The notes under the pieces are model-generated. The model saw only the letters and a list, made by a program, of their open reading frames with translations, did no database searches and was not told the origin of the DNA. Positions 1 through 7,564 of a DNA stretch of 64,000 nt are shown piece after piece. Both the position numbers and the translations under genes were made by a program. Position 1 is the stretch's first letter. The number at the start of each line of letters is the position of its first letter. Source of the stretch: Acidimicrobiia bacterium (GTDB taxonomy: Bacteria; Actinomycetota; Acidimicrobiia; Spongiisociales; ZC4RG35); assembly GCA_025928935.1 (NCBI GenBank), contig JAICNB010000004.1:1-64000 (forward strand). Reading direction: 5' to 3'.

Positions 1-29
1 CATTGGGTCAGCCTAAAGGCAACCACCAA

Positions 30-51
30 CCGCTTTGGCGCGCCAAAACGG
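30..51. terminator. 22-bp near-perfect palindrome beyond the ABC operon
   Basis: The core TTTGGCGCGCCAAA is a perfect palindrome flanked by CCG and CGG with one mismatched pair. It begins 5 bases beyond the stop of the minus-strand ABC permease gene. There is no T-run on the operon side, so it could be a weak hairpin terminator or a protein-binding site; the sequence does not decide. Confidence 0.3.
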
Positions 52-55
52 AGAA

Positions 56-1066
56 TCAAGCCCTTACCTCGTCGCGCATGAACGCGATGTAGGCGGCGGC
101 GAACATCACCGAGGTGAGGGCGACCAGGATGGCGATCTGGGGCCAGACCACTGCGAGGCTCTGGGTGAGATTGAGCTCGGACACGATGGCCCGATCGACC
201 TGCTCCAGGGTGACCAGCCCGACGGTGCGCACCTCCGGGTCGAGCAGCACACTCGACACCTGCTGGAACAGGGTCACCGGAGAGAGCTGGGACACCGTCT
301 GCACGGTCTGCATGTAGGCGATCTCCGCCGCATCCGACCCGTCCCGGGGGCTCAACACGCTGGCGATCGCGCCGAAGATGAAGGAGCCGAACAGGGTCAG
401 CACCAGCCAGACCCCGAGCGGGATCATCGCAGAGGTCGAGGCCCGCTTGGCCAGCACCGAGCAGAGAGTGGCCAGAGCCTGCCAGAACCCGACATAGATG
501 ATCGTGAAGATGAGCCAGACGAACAAGCGGGAGATCTCGGTGGGCGTGGGAACCACCCCGAGACGGACGATCCCGATCCCGGACACGAACAGGACGAGGG
601 CAGTGAGCATGATCGCCACCACCGTGAGCCCAGCCATGAACTTGCCCAGGATCACCTCGTCGCGGTGGATCGGCTGAGAGAGGAGGCGGGGGAGCGTGCC
701 CTGGGACCGCTCACCGCTCACCGCGTCGAAGCCGAACATGATCCCGAGCAGCGGGGCGAGGAACCCCACGAAGACGATCAGCGGGAACGGCACAGGATCG
801 GCGGTGACGGTGAACAGCTTCAGGAACAGGGCGGTCACGCCCTGGGCGTTGGGGGCGACGTCGCGAATGCCGCCGGAAGCGGCGAACACCGCGGCGGCGG
901 TGGCGATGCCGAGCACCCCCATGAGCACAACGAACCGTCCCGATAGGAGGTGGTCGGCGATCTCCTTGCGAGCTACCGCCCGCCAGCCACCGACACGAAC
1001 CGTCTCCACGGACGGTGCGCGCTCTGATGGGGTCTCGTCGGCCGGATGTTCGACTTCGGTGGTCAT
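56..1066 (-). CDS. ABC-2 type transporter permease
   Basis: A 336-residue membrane subunit of an ABC exporter. After a hydrophilic N-terminus (about 45 residues) comes a membrane helix (LLSGRFVVLMGVLGIATAAA), an extracytoplasmic loop, and then several more helices, including the ABC-2 pattern FGFDAVSGERSQGTLPRLLS followed by a helix at GKFMAGLTVVAIMLTAL. That ERxxGTL block is typical of CcmB/NatB-like ABC-2 permeases. The start is ATG at 1066, because it overlaps the stop of the ATPase gene by 4 bases (ATGA); a longer reading into the ATPase gene is not credible. It forms an operon with the ATPase and the secreted NEW3 protein. The substrate cannot be read from the sequence. Confidence 0.88.
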   Translation of the reverse strand: MTTEVEHPADETPSERAPSVETVRVGGWRAVARKEIADHLLSGRFVVLMGVLGIATAAAVFAASGGIRDVAPNAQGVTALFLKLFTVTADPVPFPLIVFVGFLAPLLGIMFGFDAVSGERSQGTLPRLLSQPIHRDEVILGKFMAGLTVVAIMLTALVLFVSGIGIVRLGVVPTPTEISRLFVWLIFTIIYVGFWQALATLCSVLAKRASTSAMIPLGVWLVLTLFGSFIFGAIASVLSPRDGSDAAEIAYMQTVQTVSQLSPVTLFQQVSSVLLDPEVRTVGLVTLEQVDRAIVSELNLTQSLAVVWPQIAILVALTSVMFAAAYIAFMRDEVRA

Positions 1067-2010
1067 GTCGTCACCTCCTCCTCTTCCACCTCGAAGTACC
1101 GGCGGTAGATCGTCTCCAGATCCTCGTCGAGGCGGTGGACGCCGATCACGTCGGCGCCCCCGGAGACCAGGCCGCTGACCGTCGGCGCGAGCGCGGAGGA
1201 ATCGAGATCGGCGACCCACGAGCCGGGCACGCGCCCTGGGGCGACGCCATTGACCGTGCCGATCGACTCGAGCTGGGATCGGGCCTTGGCCGGATCACCG
1301 CCGAGACGGAACTCCACCCGGATGTCCTTCCCTTGGTCGACCGCGGCCAGCTCGTGTGGCGTCCCTTGTGCCACGACCTTGCCCCGCACGAATATGGCGA
1401 CCCGTTCGCAGACGGCCTGGACCTGATGGAGCAGGTGGCTGGCCAGGAGGACCGTGACCCCCTCCTCCTTGGCGAGGCGCTCGATGAGGACGAGCATCTC
1501 GACCACACCCTCGGGATCGATGGCCGTGGTCGGCTCGTCGAGGATCAAGACCGAGGGGCCCTTGACCAGGGCGTCGGCCACACCAAGGCGCTGTTTCATG
1601 CCCCGGGAGTATTCGCCGGCCGCCTGATCCGCAGCGTCACCGAGCCCGACCAGGCCGAGTAGGGAGTCGATCAGGTCCTCGTAGTCGTCGAGCCCGTTGA
1701 GTCGGGCGGTGAAGCGCAGATTCTCCCGGCCGCTCATCGGGTCGTAGAACCCGACCGCATCGGGCAGGTACCCGACCTTCCGCTTGACCTCGATCGGGTT
1801 CCAACGGGGATCGAGGCCGAGGACCTCGATCTTCCCCTTGGTCGGCTCGACCAACCCGAGCAGCATGAGGATGGTGGTCGTCTTGCCCGCCCCGTTGGGG
1901 CCGAGCAGACCGAACACCTCACCGGCCTCGATGTCCAGGTCGAGCCGGTCGACGACGGTGTGCTCTCCGTAGGTCTTGGTGAGCTTTCGGCTGCGGATGG
2001 TCGTTGTCAT
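1063..2010 (-). CDS. ABC transporter ATP-binding protein (CcmA/NatA type)
   Basis: A 315-residue ATPase that energises the adjacent ABC-2 permease. Walker A is GPNGAGKT (residues about 38-45), the signature is YSRGMKQR (134-141), Walker B is VLILDEP (154-160), and the switch His is in ASHLLHQ (about 192). The C-terminal 90 residues are the acidic extension common in exporter ATPases of this family. It starts with ATG one base after the stop of the upstream NEW3 gene and overlaps the permease by 4 bases, so the three are probably translated together. Confidence 0.93.
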   Translation of the reverse strand: MTTTIRSRKLTKTYGEHTVVDRLDLDIEAGEVFGLLGPNGAGKTTTILMLLGLVEPTKGKIEVLGLDPRWNPIEVKRKVGYLPDAVGFYDPMSGRENLRFTARLNGLDDYEDLIDSLLGLVGLGDAADQAAGEYSRGMKQRLGVADALVKGPSVLILDEPTTAIDPEGVVEMLVLIERLAKEEGVTVLLASHLLHQVQAVCERVAIFVRGKVVAQGTPHELAAVDQGKDIRVEFRLGGDPAKARSQLESIGTVNGVAPGRVPGSWVADLDSSALAPTVSGLVSGGADVIGVHRLDEDLETIYRRYFEVEEEEVTT

Positions 2011-2011
2011 G

Positions 2012-3187
2012 TCAGCGACGGCCGAAGCGGCGGAACACCCAGGCCAGACCGGCCAGGGTCAGGGCGATCACGGCGATGCCGACGATCCCCCAGACGGCTG
2101 ACGGGTTGACCGTGGTGCGGATCTCCATCTCTGCGTCTGCCTGCTCGTGGGTGGCGGTGAACGTGATCACGTAATCACCCGCGACGGCCTCCTCAGACGG
2201 CGTGATCGTGGCGGTGACCGGAACGGTCTCGCCGGCCGGGATGGGCACCTCCTGGTTGTCGAAGGCCACGTCCCATCCGGTTGGTGGGGTGACACCCACC
2301 ACGACGTTGTCGAGATCGGCGGTGCCCGTGTTGGTGAGGATGATCTGGAAGTCACTCGCGCTGCCGACGGTCACCTCGGCGTTGAGCCGTTGGTCGGCGG
2401 TGGTCATCTCGAGGGAATATGAGCCGGTGACTTCGACGATCATCTCGGTCTCGACTGTCGAGCCTGGCGCCGTCGCCTGAAGCGTGACCGGATACTGGGT
2501 CGCCTCTGCGGTGAGCGGTGGTGTCACCTCGACGTTGATCGTCTCCGTGCCGCCGGCCTCGACCTGGACAACCGAGGCCTGGGCCTGACCCGAGAGCTCG
2601 GCGGTCACATCCCAGCCCGCCGGGGCGGAGGGGGAGAGCTCGAACTCGAGGTCGGCGGGAGTCCCGTTGCTCAACTCCACATCGAAGGTGACCGCCTCGC
2701 CTGCCGGTGTGCGGAGACCGGGGAAGTTGGGGGTGAGCGTCACCTCGCCTCCGGCCTGGGTCGAGACCCGGACTGCGATGTCGAGGGCCACCGACTGCCC
2801 ACCCCCGGACGCATTGATCGTCATCGGATAGTCGCCTTCGGCCGCGCTGGTGGGGACGGTCACATCGAAGGTCAGCTCGGGCTCCAAACCAGGCCCGGCC
2901 GTGACCGAATCGACCTCGAACCCGCCACCGCGGAACGCGGCGGTCCAGCCCTCGGGGACGCCGTCGACGCTGAGAGCCACGGCGGCCTGGGCGGGGGCGG
3001 CAACCGTGAGCTGGAAACTCACCTGATCTCCGGGCTCGACGGCAACCGAAGGGAAGGGCGTGCTCACCGTGAGGGTCGAGACCGGGGGTGTGGCCGGCTC
3101 TTCCTCGGTCTGGGCGAGTGCCGCCGGTGCCACGATGAATGTGGCCAGGAGGGCCAGAGCCACCAGCAAGTGCCTCTTCGACGTCAA
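2012..3187 (-). CDS. Secreted, membrane-anchored NEW3-domain protein
   Basis: About 391 residues. I place the start at a TTG (3187), which has an AAGGAG ribosome site 11 bases upstream and gives a clean signal peptide (LLVALALLATFIVAPAALAQ). The body is beta-rich repeats of the type TxxAxxG(D/E)YPxTxxA and NxGTADLDNVVVGVTPPTGW, which is the NEW3 / alpha-galactosidase-associated domain pattern also seen in COG1470 proteins. A C-terminal helix (IVGIAVIALTLAGLAWVF) followed by RRFGRR anchors it with the repeats outside. In many genomes such proteins precede an ABC-2 exporter pair, as here. An accessory or substrate-capturing role is inference. Confidence 0.78.
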   Translation of the reverse strand: MTSKRHLLVALALLATFIVAPAALAQTEEEPATPPVSTLTVSTPFPSVAVEPGDQVSFQLTVAAPAQAAVALSVDGVPEGWTAAFRGGGFEVDSVTAGPGLEPELTFDVTVPTSAAEGDYPMTINASGGGQSVALDIAVRVSTQAGGEVTLTPNFPGLRTPAGEAVTFDVELSNGTPADLEFELSPSAPAGWDVTAELSGQAQASVVQVEAGGTETINVEVTPPLTAEATQYPVTLQATAPGSTVETEMIVEVTGSYSLEMTTADQRLNAEVTVGSASDFQIILTNTGTADLDNVVVGVTPPTGWDVAFDNQEVPIPAGETVPVTATITPSEEAVAGDYVITFTATHEQADAEMEIRTTVNPSAVWGIVGIAVIALTLAGLAWVFRRFGRR

Positions 3188-3342
3188 GTTGATCAGAGCT
3201 CCTTCTTCAAACTTTCGAGCGCAGCCGGAAAATGACCGCAAAGACGCTAAATCGATGATAAATCCTGTGAGAAAGCGGGTCCTAATGCGCTTCCTCCCCG
3301 AATAGGTGAGGGCACGCCGACGAGGGGACCAGTCGTAGGTCG

Positions 3343-3633
3343 CTACTGCTCCGCCATCGGGGAGAGTTGTTCCCGGCTGATGGCCACACGCACCCCCAGA
3401 TCGTGGTCGGAGCCCCCGTGATAGACACCCCTCAGCGGCATGACGTCCTCGTAGTCTCGCCCGTGCCCGATCTTGACGTGCAGCTCGCCAACCGTCTGAT
3501 TGTTGGTGGGATCGAGCCCCCACCAGCCATGACCCGGGACGAACACCTCGATCCAGGCGTGGGTCTGGACGCTCAGCTCGGGCTCGTCCGGCGCCACCGC
3601 CCGCGTCTGGTCCGCCGCATAGAGATAATGATG
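3343..3633 (-). pseudogene. Transglutaminase-like protein, 5'-truncated remnant
   Basis: The reading frame keeps the C-terminal part of a bacterial transglutaminase-like (COG1305) protein: the catalytic His region THAWIEVF, the Asp region GWWGLDPTNN, and the family tail GRDYEDVMPLRGVY. The N-terminal two thirds, with the catalytic Cys (expected CxDxxH), is missing. Homology can be followed upstream as HYLYAADQTRAV to about 3633, where it breaks off next to the end of the SnoaL-like gene. A GTG at 3597 could start an 84-residue product, but it could not be an active enzyme without the Cys. I read this as a gene fragment left by a deletion or insertion. Confidence 0.72.
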
Positions 3634-3668
3634 AAGCGGCGGGCCAAGGCGAATCTGGCAGCCGACGT

Positions 3669-4046
3669 TCAGGGCTGACGGACGTAGTACTCGGTGAACT
3701 CCGAGCAGCGCCCGTCGTCAGCGAACTTCATCAGAAAGCAGTTGTTGTACGTGCGCTCGGGCTTGTCGGCCGTCGCCAGATATCGACTGGTGCCAACACC
3801 CACTCCGCGATCGTCGTCCACCGCCCATGCCTCATAGGCCGCCTCCCAGGCGCCCGGGTCGTCGGGTTCCTCCAGCCAGGCGGCGACTATCCCGTCTCGG
3901 CCGACGACCATCTCATCACCCTCGTCGTAAGGGTGGAAGCGATATGTGGCGTCTTCGGTGAACAGCTCCTCGATGGCTGTCGTCGTGCTCGCCCGCCACG
4001 CCAGGATGTAGCGGTCGAGCCAGCTCTGGAGATCGGTCTTGGTCAT
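3669..4046 (-). CDS. SnoaL/NTF2-like protein
   Basis: A 125-residue protein starting MTKTDLQSWLDRYILAW. The pattern is that of the SnoaL-like NTF2 fold: an N-terminal helix, then FTEDATYRFHPYDEG, VVGRDGIVAAWLE, and a C-terminal strand pair (YNNCFLMKFADDGRCSEFTEYYV). Such proteins bind small ligands or act as isomerases or cyclases; nothing here identifies the ligand. ATG 4046 was chosen because the conserved helix begins right after it; in-frame codons further upstream read as non-conserved sequence. A 12-base motif shared with the upstream region of the propeller gene lies about 40 bases upstream. Confidence 0.75.
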   Translation of the reverse strand: MTKTDLQSWLDRYILAWRASTTTAIEELFTEDATYRFHPYDEGDEMVVGRDGIVAAWLEEPDDPGAWEAAYEAWAVDDDRGVGVGTSRYLATADKPERTYNNCFLMKFADDGRCSEFTEYYVRQP

Positions 4047-4086
4047 TGGTCGATCGTACGCGGCTCTGGCAGTCTGGCCGACCGAG

Positions 4087-4098
4087 CCCATTCCAACC
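4087..4098 (-). promoter_or_regulatory. Shared upstream motif GGTTGGAATGGG, copy 1
   Basis: On the minus strand GGTTGGAATGGG lies about 40 bases upstream of the SnoaL-like start. The same 12-mer, with further flanking identity, occurs upstream of the TolB-propeller gene in the same orientation (6042-6053). It may be a promoter element or regulator site common to the two genes; this is inference from two copies. Confidence 0.3.
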
Positions 4099-4133
4099 TC
4101 ATCAGGGGCCAAGCCTGATAACGCGGGCGGCGG

Positions 4134-5984
4134 TCAGGCCGAACGGGGCATTCGCGGGAAGGCGATGAAGCTGAGCAGCAAGCCAACTGCGCCTGCCAGC
4201 AGTGGGGTCCCAAGCATCATGTGCATCGACCAGCCGATGCCGTCGCCCCAGACCCCCAGCGCCAACAGATAGGTGGCGTACCAGATCGCGGGGACCAAGA
4301 AGGCCACGACGCGGATCGTCCATGTGCGCTCCAAGGAAGGCTTGACGATCGCCGCTAGCACGTCGCCGCCGAGCCCCGCAACGACGGCGACAACGATGTA
4401 CCAGTAGTTGTCGCTGATCACGGTCATCAGCGCGCCACTCACCCCGACGAGCACGGTGAGTGAGCCGATCGGAATCGGTCCGTGGCGGAGCACCAGGAGG
4501 ACGAAACCTGAGAGCAGGGCGGCCTGGATCAGGAGGGCGGTGACTCCCAGCGCCTCCCTGACATACGGCTCGGCCCAGAATGGGGTGTGTCCCGAAACGT
4601 TGCTCGCGATCAGCCCATCGGATGACCAGCTCGAGCCGGCCCAGCCATCTTGTCCTCCCGGATTCCGTGTCAGGTTCTCTGCTGCCTCGCTCCCGTCCGC
4701 ATTCATCACGTGGAGCTCCCACTCCCCAGTCCGGTCGCTGGCGAAGACGATTCGAGTCCCATCCGGCGACCAGGCGGGACCGGCATCGAAGGCCTCGTCG
4801 GAGGTGAGTGTGATCTGTCCGCTCCCGTCGGGTCGGATCAGAGCGATGTCGGGGTTGCCGGCGCCATCGGTCTCGAACGCGATCCATCCACCATCCGGTG
4901 AGAAGGTGGCGCCGCCTTCTGCCCCGGGAAGATCCGTTAGTTGTCGCAGCGTTGCGCCGCTCGAATCCATCACGTAGAGATCCGGATCCCCGTCACGGTC
5001 CGAGGCGAAAACGATCTCAGATCCGTCGGGAGACCAATCCGGGCCCCAGTCCACGGCAGGGTCGTCGGTCAGCCTGGTCGGTTCCCCTCCTTCTGACGGG
5101 ATCAGGAAGATCTCCGGGTTGAAGTCGACATCGGCCGTGAAGGCGATTTGGGATCCATCGGGGGACCAGTCGCCGTGTTGGAAGATGCCCGGTCCCTCAT
5201 AGAGGACTCTCTGGCCCGAGCCATCACGCCCCATTACCACCAGTCGGCCGGTGTCGTCTGCGACGATCGTGGCCAAGAGGTGCCCGTCGGGAGCGAAGTC
5301 GGGCATCCAGACCTGGTCCGAACCATCGATCGGGATCCGCGTTTGGTGATTGCCATCGATCGACACCATCACCAGATCGGAGCGGGCGGTGTCGAGGTTC
5401 TCGATCGCTTCCGGCCACGTGTCTATGCCGGGATGGGCGTATTCGGTGAAGGCGGAGATGATGGCCAAGCCCATGGTCATGGCAGCCACCCAGGGCAGCC
5501 AGCGGGGAAACGCACTTGGAGCGCCCTTCCTCCACGCCGACCGCACGGGGCCGAAAACCATCATGACCCCGCTGGTGGCCAGGGCCAGGTGCGTCGGGCT
5601 GAGGAGGGCGTCGACGCTCTCCTCGATGCCGAAGAGCTCATGCCAGACCAGGTCTCCGAGGCCGGCGACCAGGAAGAGGCCGGCTCCCAGCAGGGAGTAC
5701 TCGTAGCCCTGTGGCACCGCTTCCCGGATCGTGGCTACTTCGCGTCGTCCGCTGAGGGTCAGAGCCAGGAGCACTCCGCCGAAGAGACCGGCGGCGGCAT
5801 AGAGGATGGCGTGCCACGGGGTGAAGAACGACTCGTCGACTCGCCCGTGTGAGTGGGCCCAGAGGTCTATGAAGAACCCGCCCACGAGCAACACCGAGAG
5901 GATTCCCATCACTACGTCGAGCCGGCTCGGGTTGGCTTCGGTGGTCACCGACTCGACAGGTTCGACAATGGTGGGGGAGGCCAT
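4134..5984 (-). CDS. Membrane protein with TolB-like PD40 beta-propeller
   Basis: 616 residues. The N-terminal 190 or so residues hold several membrane helices (VVMGILSVLLVGGFFIDLWA, WHAILYAAAGLFGGVLLALT and others). They are followed by about six PD40 repeats with the signature FSPDG/WSPDGSxIxFxSDRDGxxxLYVM, the TolB-type propeller, at residues about 200-430. The C-terminus is four or more further helices. The sandwich of membrane, propeller, membrane suggests an extracytoplasmic sensor or scaffold held in the membrane rather than a soluble TolB. No enzymatic motif is visible. It is transcribed alone on the minus strand and is divergent from the HTH gene at 6102. Confidence 0.8.
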   Translation of the reverse strand: MASPTIVEPVESVTTEANPSRLDVVMGILSVLLVGGFFIDLWAHSHGRVDESFFTPWHAILYAAAGLFGGVLLALTLSGRREVATIREAVPQGYEYSLLGAGLFLVAGLGDLVWHELFGIEESVDALLSPTHLALATSGVMMVFGPVRSAWRKGAPSAFPRWLPWVAAMTMGLAIISAFTEYAHPGIDTWPEAIENLDTARSDLVMVSIDGNHQTRIPIDGSDQVWMPDFAPDGHLLATIVADDTGRLVVMGRDGSGQRVLYEGPGIFQHGDWSPDGSQIAFTADVDFNPEIFLIPSEGGEPTRLTDDPAVDWGPDWSPDGSEIVFASDRDGDPDLYVMDSSGATLRQLTDLPGAEGGATFSPDGGWIAFETDGAGNPDIALIRPDGSGQITLTSDEAFDAGPAWSPDGTRIVFASDRTGEWELHVMNADGSEAAENLTRNPGGQDGWAGSSWSSDGLIASNVSGHTPFWAEPYVREALGVTALLIQAALLSGFVLLVLRHGPIPIGSLTVLVGVSGALMTVISDNYWYIVVAVVAGLGGDVLAAIVKPSLERTWTIRVVAFLVPAIWYATYLLALGVWGDGIGWSMHMMLGTPLLAGAVGLLLSFIAFPRMPRSA

Positions 5985-6041
5985 CAGCCGAGGTTAGGGA
6001 CGAGCACGTCGACCTGGCCTGTGAAACACCCGTGGATCGAA

Positions 6042-6053
6042 CCCATTCCAACC
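6042..6053 (-). promoter_or_regulatory. Shared upstream motif GGTTGGAATGGG, copy 2
   Basis: Second copy of the motif at 4087-4098, here about 58 bases upstream of the propeller gene start on the minus strand. Including flanks, 16 of 18 positions match (GAYCGARCCCATTCCAACC on the plus strand). Confidence 0.3.
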
Positions 6054-6101
6054 CAACGTCGGGTGCCGTACGCTCATCTCGAGTATCGATGAGGACGACA
6101 G

Positions 6102-6317
6102 ATGGCTGAGGACTACCCCCCGATCCTCGACGCGGCGCAGGTGGCGGAGCTATTGGGGATGAATGTGCAGATGGTGCGGCGTTATGCCAGGGAGGGGCGT
6201 TTGCCCGCCTACAAGCTGCCCGGCGGGCGCACCTTCAAGTTCTTCCGGGACGAGATCTACGAGTTCGTTCGCGCCCATCCCGTCTTGGAGAGTGAGGATG
6301 TCACGACCGATCGTTAG
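6102..6317 (+). CDS. Excisionase-type helix-turn-helix DNA-binding protein
   Basis: A 71-residue single-domain protein. LDAAQVAELLGMNVQMVRRYAREGRLPAYKL is the winged HTH of the excisionase/MerR-like family (HTH_17), followed by the wing GGRTFKFFRDEIYEFV. In actinobacteria, stand-alone proteins of this size include BldC-like regulators, so a transcriptional role is more likely than phage excision; no integrase or att site is nearby. The upstream region holds a small inverted repeat (CTCATC...GATGAG, 6073-6093), a possible binding site. The gene overlaps the convergent unknown gene by 17 bases. Confidence 0.82.
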   Translation: MAEDYPPILDAAQVAELLGMNVQMVRRYAREGRLPAYKLPGGRTFKFFRDEIYEFVRAHPVLESEDVTTDR

Positions 6318-6852
6318 GGCGGACGATGGCAACTATCAGGTGGATGGGTATCACCATCACGTTGCCGTCCTGAGAGATCTCGATGTGGTCTGTGGCCACC
6401 ACCTCCAAAGTACCCACGATCGCCCTGCCATCGGAGACCACAACCCGGATCTGTTCACCCAGCGAAGCGAGCTCGGCCATGCGGGCCCTGAAGCTCAGAG
6501 GAGTGCCACTCTGTTCGTGGCCACCTGTCCCGGCGGGTTCCACCGTCCAGATCGCCGCCTCCAAAACCACCTCGACCAGGTCCTCTCCGCGATCAAGCGT
6601 TGCGAAGTCCGACCCGGCGTAGGTCACACGCCCGGAGAACGTCTGGCCCTGGGTCTCGGCTCGCACACGCTCGCCTCGGTGCACCAGCTCGAGGGCGCGC
6701 CCGCCCAGGTCGAGCCGGCGCCGGCGCAGCAGCTCGGTCAGCTTCTCGTCCTCCGCCGCTTCTTCGATCCACTCCCGGCCCACGCCATGCCGGAGATGGT
6801 CCTCCACATCTCGGTCGGGTCGTTCCTCCATCTTCTTTCGCGCTCTCGACAT
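6301..6852 (-). CDS. Protein of unknown function beside the Tad locus
   Basis: About 183 residues, starting MSRARKKMEERPDRDV. The N-terminal half is charged and helical. The C-terminal part has beta-barrel-like repeats: GRALELVHRGERVRAETQ, FSGRVTYAGSDFATLDRGED, and GEQIRVVVSDGRAIVGTLEVVATDHIEI. The last two resemble each other (G-x-V-x-x-x-x-x-D-x-x), suggesting two copies of a small SH3- or LSM-like barrel. I do not recognise a named family. It is divergent from the CpaB-like gene (34 bases between starts) and its tail overlaps the HTH gene, so it may share regulation with the pilus operon; that is inference. Confidence 0.7.
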   Translation of the reverse strand: MSRARKKMEERPDRDVEDHLRHGVGREWIEEAAEDEKLTELLRRRRLDLGGRALELVHRGERVRAETQGQTFSGRVTYAGSDFATLDRGEDLVEVVLEAAIWTVEPAGTGGHEQSGTPLSFRARMAELASLGEQIRVVVSDGRAIVGTLEVVATDHIEISQDGNVMVIPIHLIVAIVRPNDRS

Positions 6853-6886
6853 CGAATGAACAGACGACGATAGGTTCCAAAGCCAC

Positions 6887-7564
6887 GTGGCGAGTCCCTC
6901 CGTTCTGACGAGGGAAGCGGGCACCTCGACACCGACCACCAGGTCGGCGCGATACCGACCGTCGCTGTCTCACATCGTCATCGCCGTCGCCGCGCTGTTG
7001 GCCTTCGGTCTCAATTATCTCGCACTGCAGAACCGGGATGCCACGTCGCTCGTTGCGGTTGCCGCATCCCCCATCGCGGAAGGGATGCCGTTCGGCTCCG
7101 AGAGGGTCCGGTTGGCCCCTCTCCCCTCAGACTTCGAGGGTCTCCGGCATCTGGTGGCGGAGGATGACCTCGCCGCACTCGAGGGCTGGATAGCTGTCCG
7201 ATCCATTGCCGAGGGAGAGCCCATCGGGCGCTCCGACCTGGTTCGGCCGGGCGCCGGCGACGGCCTGCGAACGATGAGCATCCCGGTGTCGGTGGAGCAT
7301 TCCGCCGGGGCCACGCTGGTGGTAGGTGACCGTGTCGATGTGATCTCGATCGTGGGCGACGCGCCTGCTTTCGTCGCCACCGACCTGGAGGTGGTCAGCA
7401 TCGGGGAGGCGACGCAGACAGGGCTGGCAGTTGCTGGGCCCTACCACGTCGTGGTGGCAGTGGATCCGGATGAGGCCCTGGCGCTGGCCCGAGCCATAGC
7501 CGACGGGTCGCTGGAAGTGCTTCGATCCACCGGGGCAGCGGCCATCGTGAGGGCCGCCGAGTGA
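6887..7564 (+). CDS. cpaB: Flp pilus assembly protein CpaB/RcpC-like (SAF domain)
   Basis: 225 residues, GTG start at 6887. One N-terminal membrane helix (LSHIVIAVAALLAFGLNYLA) precedes a SAF domain (SPIAEGMPFGSERVRLAPLP ... GWIAVRSIAEGEPIGRSDLV) and a CpaB-type barrel with VVGDRVDVISI and VVAVDPDEALALARAIADGS. In Gram-negatives CpaB works with the secretin; in monoderm bacteria a CpaB-like protein probably organises the pilus exit through the cell wall. It is the first gene of the Tad operon and overlaps the next gene by 4 bases. Confidence 0.85.
   Translation: MASPSVLTREAGTSTPTTRSARYRPSLSHIVIAVAALLAFGLNYLALQNRDATSLVAVAASPIAEGMPFGSERVRLAPLPSDFEGLRHLVAEDDLAALEGWIAVRSIAEGEPIGRSDLVRPGAGDGLRTMSIPVSVEHSAGATLVVGDRVDVISIVGDAPAFVATDLEVVSIGEATQTGLAVAGPYHVVVAVDPDEALALARAIADGSLEVLRSTGAAAIVRAAE

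Noticed and set aside
35..946. Long plus-strand reading frame rich in His, Glu and Arg opposite the ABC permease
   Set aside because: It is the complement of a clear membrane-protein gene; the low-complexity charged composition is typical of an antisense frame at high GC.
4102..4887. Second minus-strand frame inside the propeller gene
   Set aside because: Arg-rich shadow of the PD40 repeats in another frame.
6102..6317. Excisionase of a prophage
   Set aside because: The HTH type matches, but no phage genes or integrase lie nearby and similar small proteins are common chromosomal regulators.
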